From positions 35,780-99,779 of the forward strand of contig JAUMYZ010000008.1 of NCBI GenBank assembly GCA_030528385.1: a stretch of 64,000 nucleotides of DNA, in the 5' to 3' direction. Under the pieces are notes generated by a model. The model was not told where the DNA came from. It was given only the letters and a program-made list of their open reading frames with translations, and ran no database searches. This document shows, piece by piece, positions 28,562 through 37,413 of this stretch. A program made the position numbers and the translations under genes. Each line of letters begins with the position of its first letter. The stretch's first letter is position 1. The stretch comes from Moraxella sp. (GTDB lineage: Bacteria; Pseudomonadota; Gammaproteobacteria; Pseudomonadales; Moraxellaceae).

Positions 28562-28999
28562 ATGGCTTTTACCAACAAAGATTTGCGCAAGGCGGGTCTA
28601 AAAGTTACCTTACCGCGCATTAAGATTTTAGAATTATTAGAAAATGCAGAGCACCACCATATGAGCGCCGAAGACGTCTATAAAGCGCTTGCCAACCAAG
28701 GCGAAGATGTGGGTTTGGCGACCGTCTATCGCGTTTTGACGCAGTTTGAACAGGCGGGCATTGTGGAGCGTCATAATTTTGAAAACAATCTGTCGGTGTT
28801 TGAAGTTGTTCAAGATGAGCACCACGACCATTTGGTGTGCGATGTGTGTGGCAAGATTGTGGAGTTTCATAACGATTTGATTGAAGAAGAGCAGCACAAA
28901 GTTGCCCAAAAGCATAATTTTAAACTGTCGGGACATTCTTTGGTACTCTATGGCGTGTGCGACAATATAGAGTGCCAAAAAACCTTAGAAAACAAATAA
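28562..28999 (+). CDS. fur: Ferric uptake regulator Fur
   Basis: Iron-responsive repressor of 145 aa. N-terminal winged helix (LRKAGLKVTLPRIKIL; recognition helix around GLATVYRVLTQFEQAG), then a dimerisation and metal domain with HHDHLVCDVC at 87-96 and a second Cys pair CDNIEC near the C-terminus. Divergent from bamE. I could not see a clear Fur box in the intergenic region, so autoregulation is not evident. Confidence 0.97.
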   Translation: MAFTNKDLRKAGLKVTLPRIKILELLENAEHHHMSAEDVYKALANQGEDVGLATVYRVLTQFEQAGIVERHNFENNLSVFEVVQDEHHDHLVCDVCGKIVEFHNDLIEEEQHKVAQKHNFKLSGHSLVLYGVCDNIECQKTLENK

Positions 29000-29003
29000 T
29001 ATC

Positions 29004-29030
29004 AAAGACTGGTCAGCCAGTCTTTTTTGT
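29004..29030. terminator. Bidirectional terminator between fur and pilU
   Basis: Perfect 9-bp stem AAAGACTGG / CCAGTCTTT with TCAG loop and T run, between the convergent stops of fur and pilU. Confidence 0.88.
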
Positions 29031-29032
29031 GT

Positions 29033-30166
29033 TTATTGGTAATCGGTAAAATCAATAGAAAGTTTGTCTGCGCCTTCGTCAAGATTGCCCCCTTTGGCGT
29101 GTTTGCTTTCAAGTTTGATTTGCAAGCGCAGGTCATTGGGGCTGTCGGCGTGTCTGATGGCGTCTTGGTAGGTGATTTGTCCGCTCTCATACAAATCAAA
29201 CAAGGCTTGGTCAAAGGTCTGCATGCCGATGTCGCGTGAGCGCTTCATCACAGGCTTAATCTCATGAATTTCACCCTTACGAATGTAGTCGCCCACCAGC
29301 TGTGTGCCGAGCATAATCTCAATGGCGGCGCGCCGACTTTTGCCGTCGGGGGTGGGTATCAGTTGCTGGGCGATGATGGCGCGTAAGTTGAGCGACAAAT
29401 CCATAAACAATTGTCCATGTCTGTCCGCTTCAAAAAAGTGAATGATACGGTCAAGCGCTTGGTTGGCGTTGTTGGCGTGCAAAGTGGCAAACACCAAATG
29501 TCCAGTTTCGGCGTACTGAATGGCATAGCTCATCACTTCGCGGTTACGAATCTCACCAATCAAAATCACATCAGGGGCTTGACGTAAGGTATTTTTTAGC
29601 CCTTCTTCAAAAGACAAGGTGTCAATGCCCACTTCACGCTGGGTAACAATGCAGCTCCTGTGCTGATGTACATATTCAATGGGGTCTTCAATGGTGATGA
29701 TATGACCACGAGAATTTTGGTTGCGATGCCCAATCATCGCCGCCAGCGTGGTGGATTTGCCTGTGCCCGTTGCCCCAACCAACAAAATAATGCCGCGTTT
29801 TTTCATGGCAAGGTCTTTTAGAATGGGGGGCAGGTGCAACTCTTCGGTGGTGGGAATGGTGGTTTCAATTTTGCGCAGCACCATGCCCGCTTTGTCGCGC
29901 TGAATAAAGGCAGACACACGAAAACGCGCGGTCTCGGCTCGGTCAGTGATGGCAAACTGACATTCTTTGGTTTGGGCGAACTCTTGGCGCTGCTTTTCGG
30001 TCATGACGCTGGTAACCAAAGCCATGGTTTGTTCGGAAGAGAGTGGTGTTTTGGTCATGGGTGAGATGGTGCCATTGACTTTAAGAGATGGCGGCACGCC
30101 TGCAGTAATAAACAAGTCAGAGCCATTTTTGGCAATCATCACTTGTAATAATTTATCAAAATCCAT
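29033..30166 (-). CDS. pilU: Type IV pilus retraction ATPase PilU
   Basis: Hexameric secretion-type ATPase of 377 aa, an accessory to PilT in pilus retraction and twitching. N-terminal PAS-like domain, Walker A GATGTGKS (131-138), Asp box ITIEDPIEYVH, Walker B VILIGEIRN and His box GHLVFATLHANNA. The C-terminal tail beyond residue 340 is longer than PilT, as usual in PilU. 15 nt downstream of pilT. Confidence 0.95.
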   Translation of the reverse strand: MDFDKLLQVMIAKNGSDLFITAGVPPSLKVNGTISPMTKTPLSSEQTMALVTSVMTEKQRQEFAQTKECQFAITDRAETARFRVSAFIQRDKAGMVLRKIETTIPTTEELHLPPILKDLAMKKRGIILLVGATGTGKSTTLAAMIGHRNQNSRGHIITIEDPIEYVHQHRSCIVTQREVGIDTLSFEEGLKNTLRQAPDVILIGEIRNREVMSYAIQYAETGHLVFATLHANNANQALDRIIHFFEADRHGQLFMDLSLNLRAIIAQQLIPTPDGKSRRAAIEIMLGTQLVGDYIRKGEIHEIKPVMKRSRDIGMQTFDQALFDLYESGQITYQDAIRHADSPNDLRLQIKLESKHAKGGNLDEGADKLSIDFTDYQ

Positions 30167-30181
30167 AAGTTGTCCTAAAAA

Positions 30182-31228
30182 TCACAAAAACGCTTCGGGC
30201 TGTTTGGCATAAGTGCGCGCCGATTCTTTGGTGATGACACGGCTGGCGACCAGATTTTTTAGGGTTTGGTCAAGGGTAATCATGCCTTCGCCTGCCCCTG
30301 TTTGAATGGCTGAGTACATTTGTGCCACTTTATTTTCACGGATTAGGTTGCGCACCGCAGGCGTGCCCAGCATAATCTCATGCGCTGCCACACGTCCACC
30401 GCCCACGCGCTTAATCAAAGCTTGGGAGATGACCGCTTGTAAGGATTCAGAGAGCATGGCGCGTACCATGTCTTTTTCGGCGGCAGGAAATACGTCAATC
30501 ACACGGTCAATGGTCTTGGCGGCAGAATTGGTGTGCAGTGTGCCAAACACCAAGTGTCCCGTTTCGGCGGCGGTCAGTGCTAGGCGAATGGTCTCTAAGT
30601 CGCGCATCTCACCCACCAAAATCACGTCAGGGTCTTCGCGCAGCGCTGAGCGCAGGGCGGCATCAAAGGACAATGTATCACGGTGCACTTCACGTTGGTT
30701 GATGAGCGATTTTTTGGATTCGTGGACAAATTCAATGGGGTCTTCAATGGTCAAGATGTGCTCTTTGCGCGTTTCGTTGATGTAGTTAATCATCGCCGCC
30801 AGTGTGGTGGATTTGCCTGAGCCTGTCGGGCCTGTTACCAGCACCACCCCGCGCTTAAAGTCAGAGACCTTTTTAAAGACAGGTCCCATGCCAAGGTCGT
30901 CCATCGTCAAAACTTTAGAAGGAATGGTACGAAACACCGCGCCTGCTCCGCGGTTTTGGTTAAAAGCATTGACGCGAAAGCGCGCAAGATTTGGAATTTC
31001 AAACGAAAAGTCGGTTTCAAAAAACTCTTCGTAGTCGGCGCGTTGTTTGTCGTTCATGATGTCATAAATCAGTCCATGCACCATCTGATGGCTCATCTCG
31101 GGCGTATTGATACGCACCACTTCACCATCAACACGAATCACTGGCGGCATACCTGCTGATAGGTGCAAGTCAGAAGCCTTGTTTTTGACCACAAAACGTA
31201 ACAAATCTTCAATACTGGGAGACGACAT
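30182..31228 (-). CDS. pilT: Type IV pilus retraction ATPase PilT
   Basis: Main pilus retraction motor, 348 aa. Walker A GPTGSGKS (133-140), Asp box LTIEDPIEFVH, Walker B VILVGEMRDLETI with the PilT-typical LETI, His box GHLVFGTLHTNSA, and the C-terminal IRENK-type segment. Needed for twitching and natural competence in relatives. Forms an operon with pilU, divergent from yggS, a conserved gammaproteobacterial layout. Confidence 0.97.
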   Translation of the reverse strand: MSSPSIEDLLRFVVKNKASDLHLSAGMPPVIRVDGEVVRINTPEMSHQMVHGLIYDIMNDKQRADYEEFFETDFSFEIPNLARFRVNAFNQNRGAGAVFRTIPSKVLTMDDLGMGPVFKKVSDFKRGVVLVTGPTGSGKSTTLAAMINYINETRKEHILTIEDPIEFVHESKKSLINQREVHRDTLSFDAALRSALREDPDVILVGEMRDLETIRLALTAAETGHLVFGTLHTNSAAKTIDRVIDVFPAAEKDMVRAMLSESLQAVISQALIKRVGGGRVAAHEIMLGTPAVRNLIRENKVAQMYSAIQTGAGEGMITLDQTLKNLVASRVITKESARTYAKQPEAFL

Positions 31229-31358
31229 GGCTTTACCTTAAATTATCAAAAAGTATCAATACATTATATAATAACATGATGGTTTGATGTATTAAACCAC
31301 GCTTGCCAACATCAGACAAGGCATTTTGTAGCAATGTTTATGCCATTGATAAGAATTC

Positions 31359-31367
31359 TGCTAAAAT
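31359..31367 (+). promoter_or_regulatory. Extended -10 element upstream of yggS
   Basis: TG-C-TAAAAT about 30 nt before the yggS start. No obvious -35 element. Confidence 0.4.
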
Positions 31368-31397
31368 AAGTGCGTTGTGGTTATAGTAGGACAAAAA

Positions 31398-32078
31398 ATG
31401 ACAACAAATTTTTCAGACGCAGAGTTGATAGAGCGCTTTTTGGCGGTGCAACAAACGCTTTGTCAACATAACCAAACGCACCATGCCAAAGCCAAACTCT
31501 TGGCGGTTTCCAAGACCAAACCCGCCCACGCCATCAGAGCGCTTTTTTTGCAAGGTCAACAAGATTTTGGCGAAAATTATTTACAAGAAGCCCTAAGCAA
31601 AATGCAGTTGCTTGGCGATTTGGACATCGTTTGGCATTATATTGGGCACATTCAGCGCAACAAAACCAAAGATATTGCTGCCCATTTTGCTTGGGTGCAG
31701 ACGCTAGAGCGTGATGTTATTGCCAAGCGTTTGCACCAGCAGCGCCCCGAGCATTTGCCCCCGCTCAATGTGCTCATTCAGCTTAATATTGATGATGAAG
31801 CAAGCAAATCGGGGTGTCAGATTGCTGAGCTTGACGATTTGGTCGCCCAAGTGCGACATTATGAGCGTCTTTGTTTGCGGGGATTGATGATTATTCCCAA
31901 TAAGGCAGGTGGCGATGCCTTTATAAGAACCAAGGCGATTTTTGATGACGTTGGTGCGCGCCATCAGTTGCCCCATTGGGACACATTGTCCATGGGCATG
32001 AGTGGGGACATGGAACAAGCCATCGCCCACGGCTCAAGCATGGTGCGCGTAGGTACGGCGATTTTCGGTGAGCGCTAG
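31398..32078 (+). CDS. yggS: PLP homeostasis protein YggS
   Basis: Pyridoxal-5'-phosphate-binding TIM-barrel protein (226 aa) that buffers PLP; no enzymatic activity is known. The PLP lysine is in LLAVSKTKP (Lys39), with FGENYLQEAL, WHYIGHIQRNK and the closing LSMGMSGDMEQAIAHGSSMVRVG motif. The ATG at 31398 has TAGGA 7 nt upstream. Divergent from pilTU as in many relatives. Confidence 0.95.
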   Translation: MTTNFSDAELIERFLAVQQTLCQHNQTHHAKAKLLAVSKTKPAHAIRALFLQGQQDFGENYLQEALSKMQLLGDLDIVWHYIGHIQRNKTKDIAAHFAWVQTLERDVIAKRLHQQRPEHLPPLNVLIQLNIDDEASKSGCQIAELDDLVAQVRHYERLCLRGLMIIPNKAGGDAFIRTKAIFDDVGARHQLPHWDTLSMGMSGDMEQAIAHGSSMVRVGTAIFGER

Positions 32079-32093
32079 GCGCTGACTGGCGTG

Positions 32094-32519
32094 TTATAAG
32101 ATGGATTGGGCGTCTTTGATGATTTCGCTAAGCAAAAGTTGGTTTTGTTGCCATTCTTCGTTATTGATGCGTTGTTTGGCTTGTAAGGTGGTAAGCTGGT
32201 CGTGCAGCTCAAGACAAGTCAGCACCAGCAATTCTTCGTTGCTTAGATTTTTGCTTTTAAAGTTTTGACGCAGAGTGCACACTTTGTCATCAATATAAGT
32301 GGCGGCGGTTTCTAGGTTTTTGATTTCGTCGCTTGGGCAATTAATGTGGTGGGACGTGCCAGCAATCTCAACCGTAACCGCCACAAAAGCAGGCGCGGCA
32401 TTGATTTGTGCTGGCTCGCTTTTTGTGGTGTGTGCATTGGTTTGTGGGGTGTTGGCAGCGGCTGACTGCGCAGCTCGTTTGTTTTCTTGCGAAAATTTCA
32501 GGGCTTCGTGGATATTCAT
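32094..32519 (-). CDS. zapA: Cell-division protein ZapA-like
   Basis: 141 aa. Residues from about 46 onward match ZapA: a beta-hairpin (VAVTVEIAGTSHHINCPSDE) and then helices with AATYIDDKV and a C-terminal coiled coil. ZapA crosslinks FtsZ filaments at the Z-ring. The first 45 residues are a polar Ala/Thr/Gln-rich extension not seen in E. coli ZapA (109 aa). The neighbouring coiled-coil gene upstream is the usual companion. Confidence 0.82.
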   Translation of the reverse strand: MNIHEALKFSQENKRAAQSAAANTPQTNAHTTKSEPAQINAAPAFVAVTVEIAGTSHHINCPSDEIKNLETAATYIDDKVCTLRQNFKSKNLSNEELLVLTCLELHDQLTTLQAKQRINNEEWQQNQLLLSEIIKDAQSIL

Positions 32520-32533
32520 GGTGTGGTCCTTTA

Positions 32534-32893
32534 TCAGATGCTTTGTTCGTCAATGCTGGTTAGCCATTTTTTTAGGGTTTGGGTGTGTTCAAGGGCGGTT
32601 GCCAATTTGTCATTGAGCGCTTGATTTTCTTTTTCGAGCAGCTGATTTTGTGTGGACAGTTCAACCATTTGTGCTTCAAGATGTGCCTTGCTGCTGCTTA
32701 GCTCATTGACGCTGTTGAGCAGGTTGGCGATTTCTTGGTTGGCTTTCCTAAGCTCGCTTTGTAGCTGGTTGATTTGCTGAGCGCCGTTGTCGTTTGTTCT
32801 AAGTTTTAGGTTGGCAAGTTCAGTGGCAGTAATGTTGTAGCGACTTTTAATTTCTGATATGGTGTGTTGCAGGGTTTGTAGTTGTTCAAGCAT
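32534..32893 (-). CDS. Coiled-coil protein upstream of zapA (ZapB/TIGR02449-like)
   Basis: 119-aa protein that is nearly all coiled coil (heptads from about residue 5 to 105, rich in Leu, Asn, Gln and Glu). No membrane segment. It lies 14 nt upstream of zapA in the same direction. By position and architecture it resembles the short coiled-coil proteins paired with zapA in gammaproteobacteria, possibly a ZapB-like Z-ring factor. This is inference from context. Confidence 0.7.
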   Translation of the reverse strand: MLEQLQTLQHTISEIKSRYNITATELANLKLRTNDNGAQQINQLQSELRKANQEIANLLNSVNELSSSKAHLEAQMVELSTQNQLLEKENQALNDKLATALEHTQTLKKWLTSIDEQSI

Positions 32894-33154
32894 GGTCTCT
32901 CCTAGTTTGGTTTTGCTTGCGTCCGAGTGGTGTGGTTGTGCCAGTGATGGTCAATAGCGTTTGTCAAGGTTTTGCCAGATATTATACTATGTTTTTGGTG
33001 ATTAGTAAAAATGACAAAAGAACTCTGTGGGCGCTTTTGTTTCTTATAGGTCATCGGCCGATAAGTGCGTGGCGTTTAAAAAATTTGCTGGCGCTTCTTG
33101 AGTTTTGAGCAAGTGGCGGCATTTAGTGGTTTTGTTTGTGATAAAGGTGATGTG

Positions 33155-33778
33155 ATGAATGATGAACTATCGGGGTGGCACGACTGGCAGTCGGCATTTG
33201 AGCATTGGGGTGATGTCTCTGTCAGTGAGCTGCATGGCTTGATGACGGCGGTGATGGTGGCGTGTGAGCCAGCCGATGAAGCCACTTGGGCGGTACTGCT
33301 AGAAGAGTTAAGTTTTAGTATGCCCGACCAACCAGCGCTCAAATTGCTCAGTGAGTATGCCACAGACGTGAGCTTTATGCTCAAAGACCAAGACGACGCT
33401 TATGAGTATGAACCGCTTGTGCCCGACGATGAGCACGATTTGTCTGAGCGTTTTTTGGCGCTCAAAGATTGGGCGGGTGGCTTTATCACTGGCATTGGTG
33501 TGGCAGATTTGCTCTTGGGCAGTGATGAGCGTGAGCAGCTGGCTGACCTTGCCAAAATCGCTGGCATTCGTCCTGACGAAAATGACACTTTTGATGGCGA
33601 CGAAGAGTCTTATTGGTATTTGTTTGAATTTGTGCGCATGGTGCCAGTGAGCTTATATCGTAAAAAGCGCAAACCCATCAAAGAATTGGCGCTTATCAAG
33701 GGGTTGTCGCCAGAGCGTTTGACCGCCAAAGAAAGCCAAAAGCTGCCCCTTGTGATTGACGCAATGCCCAAACAGTAA
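33155..33778 (+). CDS. YgfB/UPF0149-family protein
   Basis: Acidic, helical protein of 207 aa in the UPF0149 family, which in gammaproteobacteria lies divergent to zapA, as here. Signature block WAGGFITGIGVADLLL in the middle and the SELHGLMTAVMVA opening are typical. The ATG at 33155 has AGGTGA just upstream; a longer frame from 33098 lacks a ribosome site. Molecular function is not known with certainty. Confidence 0.85.
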   Translation: MNDELSGWHDWQSAFEHWGDVSVSELHGLMTAVMVACEPADEATWAVLLEELSFSMPDQPALKLLSEYATDVSFMLKDQDDAYEYEPLVPDDEHDLSERFLALKDWAGGFITGIGVADLLLGSDEREQLADLAKIAGIRPDENDTFDGDEESYWYLFEFVRMVPVSLYRKKRKPIKELALIKGLSPERLTAKESQKLPLVIDAMPKQ

Positions 33779-33784
33779 TCAAAA

Positions 33785-33807
33785 CCCAGCTTGTGGCTGG
33801 GCTTGTT
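33785..33807. terminator. Terminator between the YgfB gene and hom
   Basis: 6-bp GC-rich stem CCCAGC / GCTGGG with 5-nt loop, A run on the left and T-rich on the right, between convergent stops. Confidence 0.7.
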
Positions 33808-35133
33808 TTATTCATCCAAACTTTCTAAGCGGATACGTACCACAGGTTCGGTAACAGCACCCAGTGCTTCAATCTGCTTGATGGCGGTGTTCATTTGTTT
33901 TTCAACCACAGGCAAAGTGAGAATAATCACAGGCACCAGCCCTGATTTATGGGCATCTCGTTGCATGATGGCATCAATGTTAATGCCGTTGTCGCTCAGA
34001 ATGCGCGTGGTGTCTGCCAGTACGCCCAGCTCGTCTTTGACCGTCAATCGCAGATAATAACCACAAGTCATCTCATCGCTGGACAACACACGCGTGTCGG
34101 ACAGTTGCTCTGGAATGAATGCCAAATGCGGCACGTCTGCCAGCGTATCACTGTCGTCATCATCGGGCGTGGCTTCAATGACATAAATCAAGTCCATCAC
34201 GTCTGCCATCACCGCCGACGCTGTTGCCCCTGCCCCTGCCCCGTCGCCGTAGTAGAGCGACTGCCCCAAAGGGTGAGCGTCCACCATCACGGCATTTTTG
34301 ACGCCATTGACATTGGCAAGCAGGGTGCTGTTGGGGATAAGGGTGGGGTGAACACGCAGCTCAAAGCCTGTTTCGCGGCGAAAGGCAAAGCCCAAATGCT
34401 TGATGGTGTAGCCAAGTTCTTTGGCATAAACCACGTCTTGTAGGCTGATTTTGGTGATGCCTTCGCAGTACACTTTGTCAAACTGCAAAGGAATGCCAAA
34501 AGCGATGGACGCCAGCAAAGACAATTTGTGAGCGGCGTCAATGCCTTCCACATCAAAAGTGGGGTCGGCTTCGGCATAGCCCAACTCTTGGGCTTCGGCA
34601 AGCACATCGCCAAATTTGCGGTTTTTGGACTGCATTTCTGATAAGATAAAATTGCCTGTGCCATTGATGATGCCTGCCAGCCAGTCAATTTTGTTGGCGG
34701 CAAGGGCTTCACGAATGATTTTGATGATGGGGATACCGCCTGCCACCGCCGCTTCATAACGCACCTGCACGCCGTGTTGTTCGGCTAGGGCAAAAATTTC
34801 ATTGCCGTGTTTGGCAAGCAGGGCTTTGTTGGCAGTAACCACGTGTTTGCCATGTTTGATGGCGTGGATAATGACGTCTTTGGCGGTGTCTGTGCCACCG
34901 ATGACTTCAATGACGATGTCCACATCAGGCGCGGACGCAATCGCCATCAAATCGGCGCTTTGGGCGATGTTTGGGTCAATGTCATCTCGCTGACGACGCG
35001 TGCCCACATGGGTGATGTTTAGGCGATAGCCGGTGCGGCGGGTCAGTTCTTGGACATTGTCTTTTAGGAGATTGACAACGCCTGTGCCAACGGTGCCAAG
35101 ACCAAGCACGGCAAGATTGATGGATTTACTCAC
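33808..35133 (-). CDS. hom: Homoserine dehydrogenase
   Basis: NADP-dependent reduction of aspartate semialdehyde to homoserine (threonine/methionine pathway). Monofunctional form with ACT domain, about 441 aa: N-terminal GLGTVGTG nucleotide motif, substrate region AAVAGGIPIIK and GTGNFILSEM, catalytic lysine region, C-terminal ACT domain (LGVLADTTRILSDNGINIDA) for threonine feedback. I chose the GTG at 35133 because GGAG stands 5 nt upstream and the protein then begins SKSINLAVLG; the longer ATG frame adds a non-conserved leader. Downstream of dsbC, as in Pseudomonas-like genomes. Confidence 0.95.
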   Translation of the reverse strand: MSKSINLAVLGLGTVGTGVVNLLKDNVQELTRRTGYRLNITHVGTRRQRDDIDPNIAQSADLMAIASAPDVDIVIEVIGGTDTAKDVIIHAIKHGKHVVTANKALLAKHGNEIFALAEQHGVQVRYEAAVAGGIPIIKIIREALAANKIDWLAGIINGTGNFILSEMQSKNRKFGDVLAEAQELGYAEADPTFDVEGIDAAHKLSLLASIAFGIPLQFDKVYCEGITKISLQDVVYAKELGYTIKHLGFAFRRETGFELRVHPTLIPNSTLLANVNGVKNAVMVDAHPLGQSLYYGDGAGAGATASAVMADVMDLIYVIEATPDDDDSDTLADVPHLAFIPEQLSDTRVLSSDEMTCGYYLRLTVKDELGVLADTTRILSDNGINIDAIMQRDAHKSGLVPVIILTLPVVEKQMNTAIKQIEALGAVTEPVVRIRLESLDE

Positions 35134-35233
35134 AAAAACTCCAATGATTATAATATACTGTTTATGGATTGGTGGGGTCAAGTGTTCTAACTTAGCACAA
35201 CTTAATGCCTTATGCCAGTAATTTTATAAAAAT

Positions 35234-35252
35234 GGCTTTAACAGCCAAAGCC
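35234..35252 (-). terminator. Hairpin between dsbC and hom
   Basis: 6-bp stem GGCTTT / AAAGCC with 7-nt loop, then ATTTTTAT in the minus-strand direction. Just after the dsbC stop; could end or attenuate transcription into hom. Confidence 0.6.
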
Positions 35253-35260
35253 GTTTGGGG

Positions 35261-36085
35261 TCAGTTTTTGTTGGCAATCGCCGATTTGACCAGTTCAGCC
35301 GACGGCAAATAGCCACCAAGTTGTACGCCGTTTTCGGCAAAAATGGCAGGCGTGCCTGTAACACCTAGGCTGTATCCTAGGGCAACATGAGTTTTGACAG
35401 GGTTATCACAAGCAGGGGCGTCAATGTTTTCGCCTTTTTTGGCACGACCAAGAGCGTCTTTGCGGTCTTTGCTACACCAAATGGCCTCTGCTAAGGGCAA
35501 AGGTTTGTCGCCACGAGGCCACGCCAAATAGCGGACTTCTATACCGCCTGCATTGATGTCGCTGATTTCTTCATGCAGTTTTTGGCAGTAGCCACAAGTG
35601 GGGTCGGTAAAGGCATAGATGGCAGCTTTGGTTTCGCCTTTGGCAGGGAAAACAATCATTTGTGAACCATCTACGCGGGTTAGGGCGGTTTTGGCGGCGG
35701 CGGAGCGGATTTTGACGGCAATGTCCACAGGACGCTCACCGCCCAACTCTACAATCGTGCCATCAATGATATAGCTGCCTGTTTTATCTACAAAAACAGG
35801 AGAAGCACCGTCAATTGTCGCCCAGTACATTTGGGGCATTTGGGTGGGAACAACGGACGTAACATGCACGTCAATGCCTGATTTGTTTAGGTTGTCTTGT
35901 AGGGCTTTGGCGATGTCGGGCTGATGATTGGGGTCGCTGTTTTGGGCGGTGCTGTTGTGCAGGGGGGCTTTGTCGCTGCTGCTTTGGGGGTTGTTGTCGC
36001 TTTTGATTTTGGCGTTGCTGTCTTGATTGCAGCCGACCAAAGCAGACAATGTGGCAATAAATAGGGCGGTTTTGATGAATTTCAT
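35261..36085 (-). CDS. dsbC: DsbC-like thiol:disulfide isomerase, predicted lipoprotein
   Basis: Periplasmic disulfide isomerase of 274 aa. After the signal comes a lipobox LVGC (lipid on Cys19) and a polar linker rich in Ser, Asn and Gln (20-57), then the DsbC dimerisation domain and a thioredoxin domain with CGYC at 164-167 and the cis-proline loop GVTGTPAIF. A second Cys pair is also present (WCSKDR and PACDN), as in E. coli DsbC. The ATG at 36085 is the only start that gives the signal peptide. Unusual in being membrane-anchored. Confidence 0.9.
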   Translation of the reverse strand: MKFIKTALFIATLSALVGCNQDSNAKIKSDNNPQSSSDKAPLHNSTAQNSDPNHQPDIAKALQDNLNKSGIDVHVTSVVPTQMPQMYWATIDGASPVFVDKTGSYIIDGTIVELGGERPVDIAVKIRSAAAKTALTRVDGSQMIVFPAKGETKAAIYAFTDPTCGYCQKLHEEISDINAGGIEVRYLAWPRGDKPLPLAEAIWCSKDRKDALGRAKKGENIDAPACDNPVKTHVALGYSLGVTGTPAIFAENGVQLGGYLPSAELVKSAIANKN

Positions 36086-36437
36086 GGTGATATTTGTGTG
36101 ATAAAATAGGTTATTATAACATATTTTTGATGTCATCAAGCAAAATATCAACCATCAAAGGTAAAGTAGAACAAAGCACACAGAAAAAGACCGCATCAAA
36201 AACAAAGACCCCTATTTTTACCAAGTCAAAGTCAAAAATCATGTCTTAATCGCACCAATTTTTTAAAATTGGTAAAAATTAAGCACAAAAATAGGGCGAA
36301 TAAAAAGAGTAAGCGAATACTGAAACTCGGTTACCTGTGTGCGATACACATATCATCTAACGCTTTGTGCTACTTTGGTTTGGGTCATCAGACGATTATA
36401 GGTCAATCATCTGACGCCCACAATCATTTTAACAAAT
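36086..36437. other. Gene-free junction with palindrome, left edge of the RNA-repair island
   Basis: About 350 nt of AT-rich sequence. It holds the dsbC upstream region and the 3' end of the island operon. A perfect inverted repeat ACCAATTTT / AAAATTGGT (36254-36273, 2-nt centre) stands in the middle; without a T run it is not a textbook terminator. No attachment-site repeat was found by eye. The open frame 36269-36484 is not protein-like. Confidence 0.5.
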
Positions 36438-37331
36438 TTATTCAGTGCTTGGCAATGTTTGCGTGGCTAATAATTCTTGAATGATTTCTTTAAACTCATT
36501 TGGCACAATGATTTTAAAATTGGCGATGTCATTTTTGATGGACACCAAATGCTCAGTTTGGGCTTTTACTTTTGCGTTTAAAAGAGCATTCCGTTCATTT
36601 TGTAAACGGTTTAATTCTTCTTCATAACGCACTTTGGCTTGGTTTTCAAATTCACGAAACTTGGCTTTATATAAATTGACGGTGTTTTCATGTTCTCTGT
36701 GCTCAGACAACAAATAGCTTTGCAAAGATTGTAACTCATCCAATTCATATAATGGCGTGTGATGGATTTTAAATACCTGCTCGCCCACTTGTTTAAAGCT
36801 GATTTTTTCTTTTTTGGTTAGGCTGGTGCGAATTTTATCAAAATTATGAATAAATTTGCCAATATGTGAAGCGCGAGCTTCGGCAGTTTTATAGCTAATG
36901 ACATCAGACAAAGGCAATGTCAATAAATAATCATCAATGCCAACGTTTTTTATTTGTTCTAAATATTCTATGTCAATATTTGGTAAAATCAAGTCTTGTT
37001 CATGTCTGATTTGGCTGATTTTGTCATTAATAATGGCAAGTCTTTTATCTTTTTCTTTGATGGCGGTGCGAAAAAATGCAGAAATGGCATATAATTTACC
37101 AATTTTTTCTAATTTGCCGTCAATATCATGCACCTTTTTAAAATTGTCAAGAGCTTCACCATCTAGGCTAGATGTGTGTGTTTCAAGATTGGTGATTTCG
37201 TCTTGAATGGGCTTTAAAGTCTCTTTAATGCGTTCGCAAATATAATTTGCCTGTGATGATGTCAAACCTGATGCATTAAAATACGGATTTTTTGTTAAAA
37301 GGTTGGTTGTCAATTCTTGATAAATCATCAT
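36438..37331 (-). CDS. Coiled-coil protein of unknown function, last gene of the RNA-repair operon
   Basis: 297 aa, or 296 from the second Met. I recognise no family. It is strongly helical: residues about 30-60, 90-115 and 190-275 have heptad-like patterns with many Lys, Glu and Asn, the last being a long coiled coil rich in Arg/Glu (KAKFREFENQAKVRYEEELNR). No signal peptide, membrane helix or enzyme motif is seen. It lies 82 nt downstream of the phosphoesterase on the same strand and shares its low GC and Asn/Lys/Ile-rich residue use, so it is probably part of the same RtcR-controlled operon. A scaffold or RNA-binding partner is possible, but this is only position-based. Confidence 0.8.
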   Translation of the reverse strand: MMIYQELTTNLLTKNPYFNASGLTSSQANYICERIKETLKPIQDEITNLETHTSSLDGEALDNFKKVHDIDGKLEKIGKLYAISAFFRTAIKEKDKRLAIINDKISQIRHEQDLILPNIDIEYLEQIKNVGIDDYLLTLPLSDVISYKTAEARASHIGKFIHNFDKIRTSLTKKEKISFKQVGEQVFKIHHTPLYELDELQSLQSYLLSEHREHENTVNLYKAKFREFENQAKVRYEEELNRLQNERNALLNAKVKAQTEHLVSIKNDIANFKIIVPNEFKEIIQELLATQTLPSTE

Positions 37332-37413
37332 TATTCCTTGGGTGGGATTGTTTGTTTAAAATAATCATAGCATTATTTCATCAATTTTTAAATGCTTTGA
37401 TTGAACATTTTGA

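Noticed and set aside
36269..36484. Possible small plus-strand gene at the island border
   Set aside because: Mostly reverse complement of the coiled-coil gene end and AT-rich junction; no ribosome site or recognisable residues.
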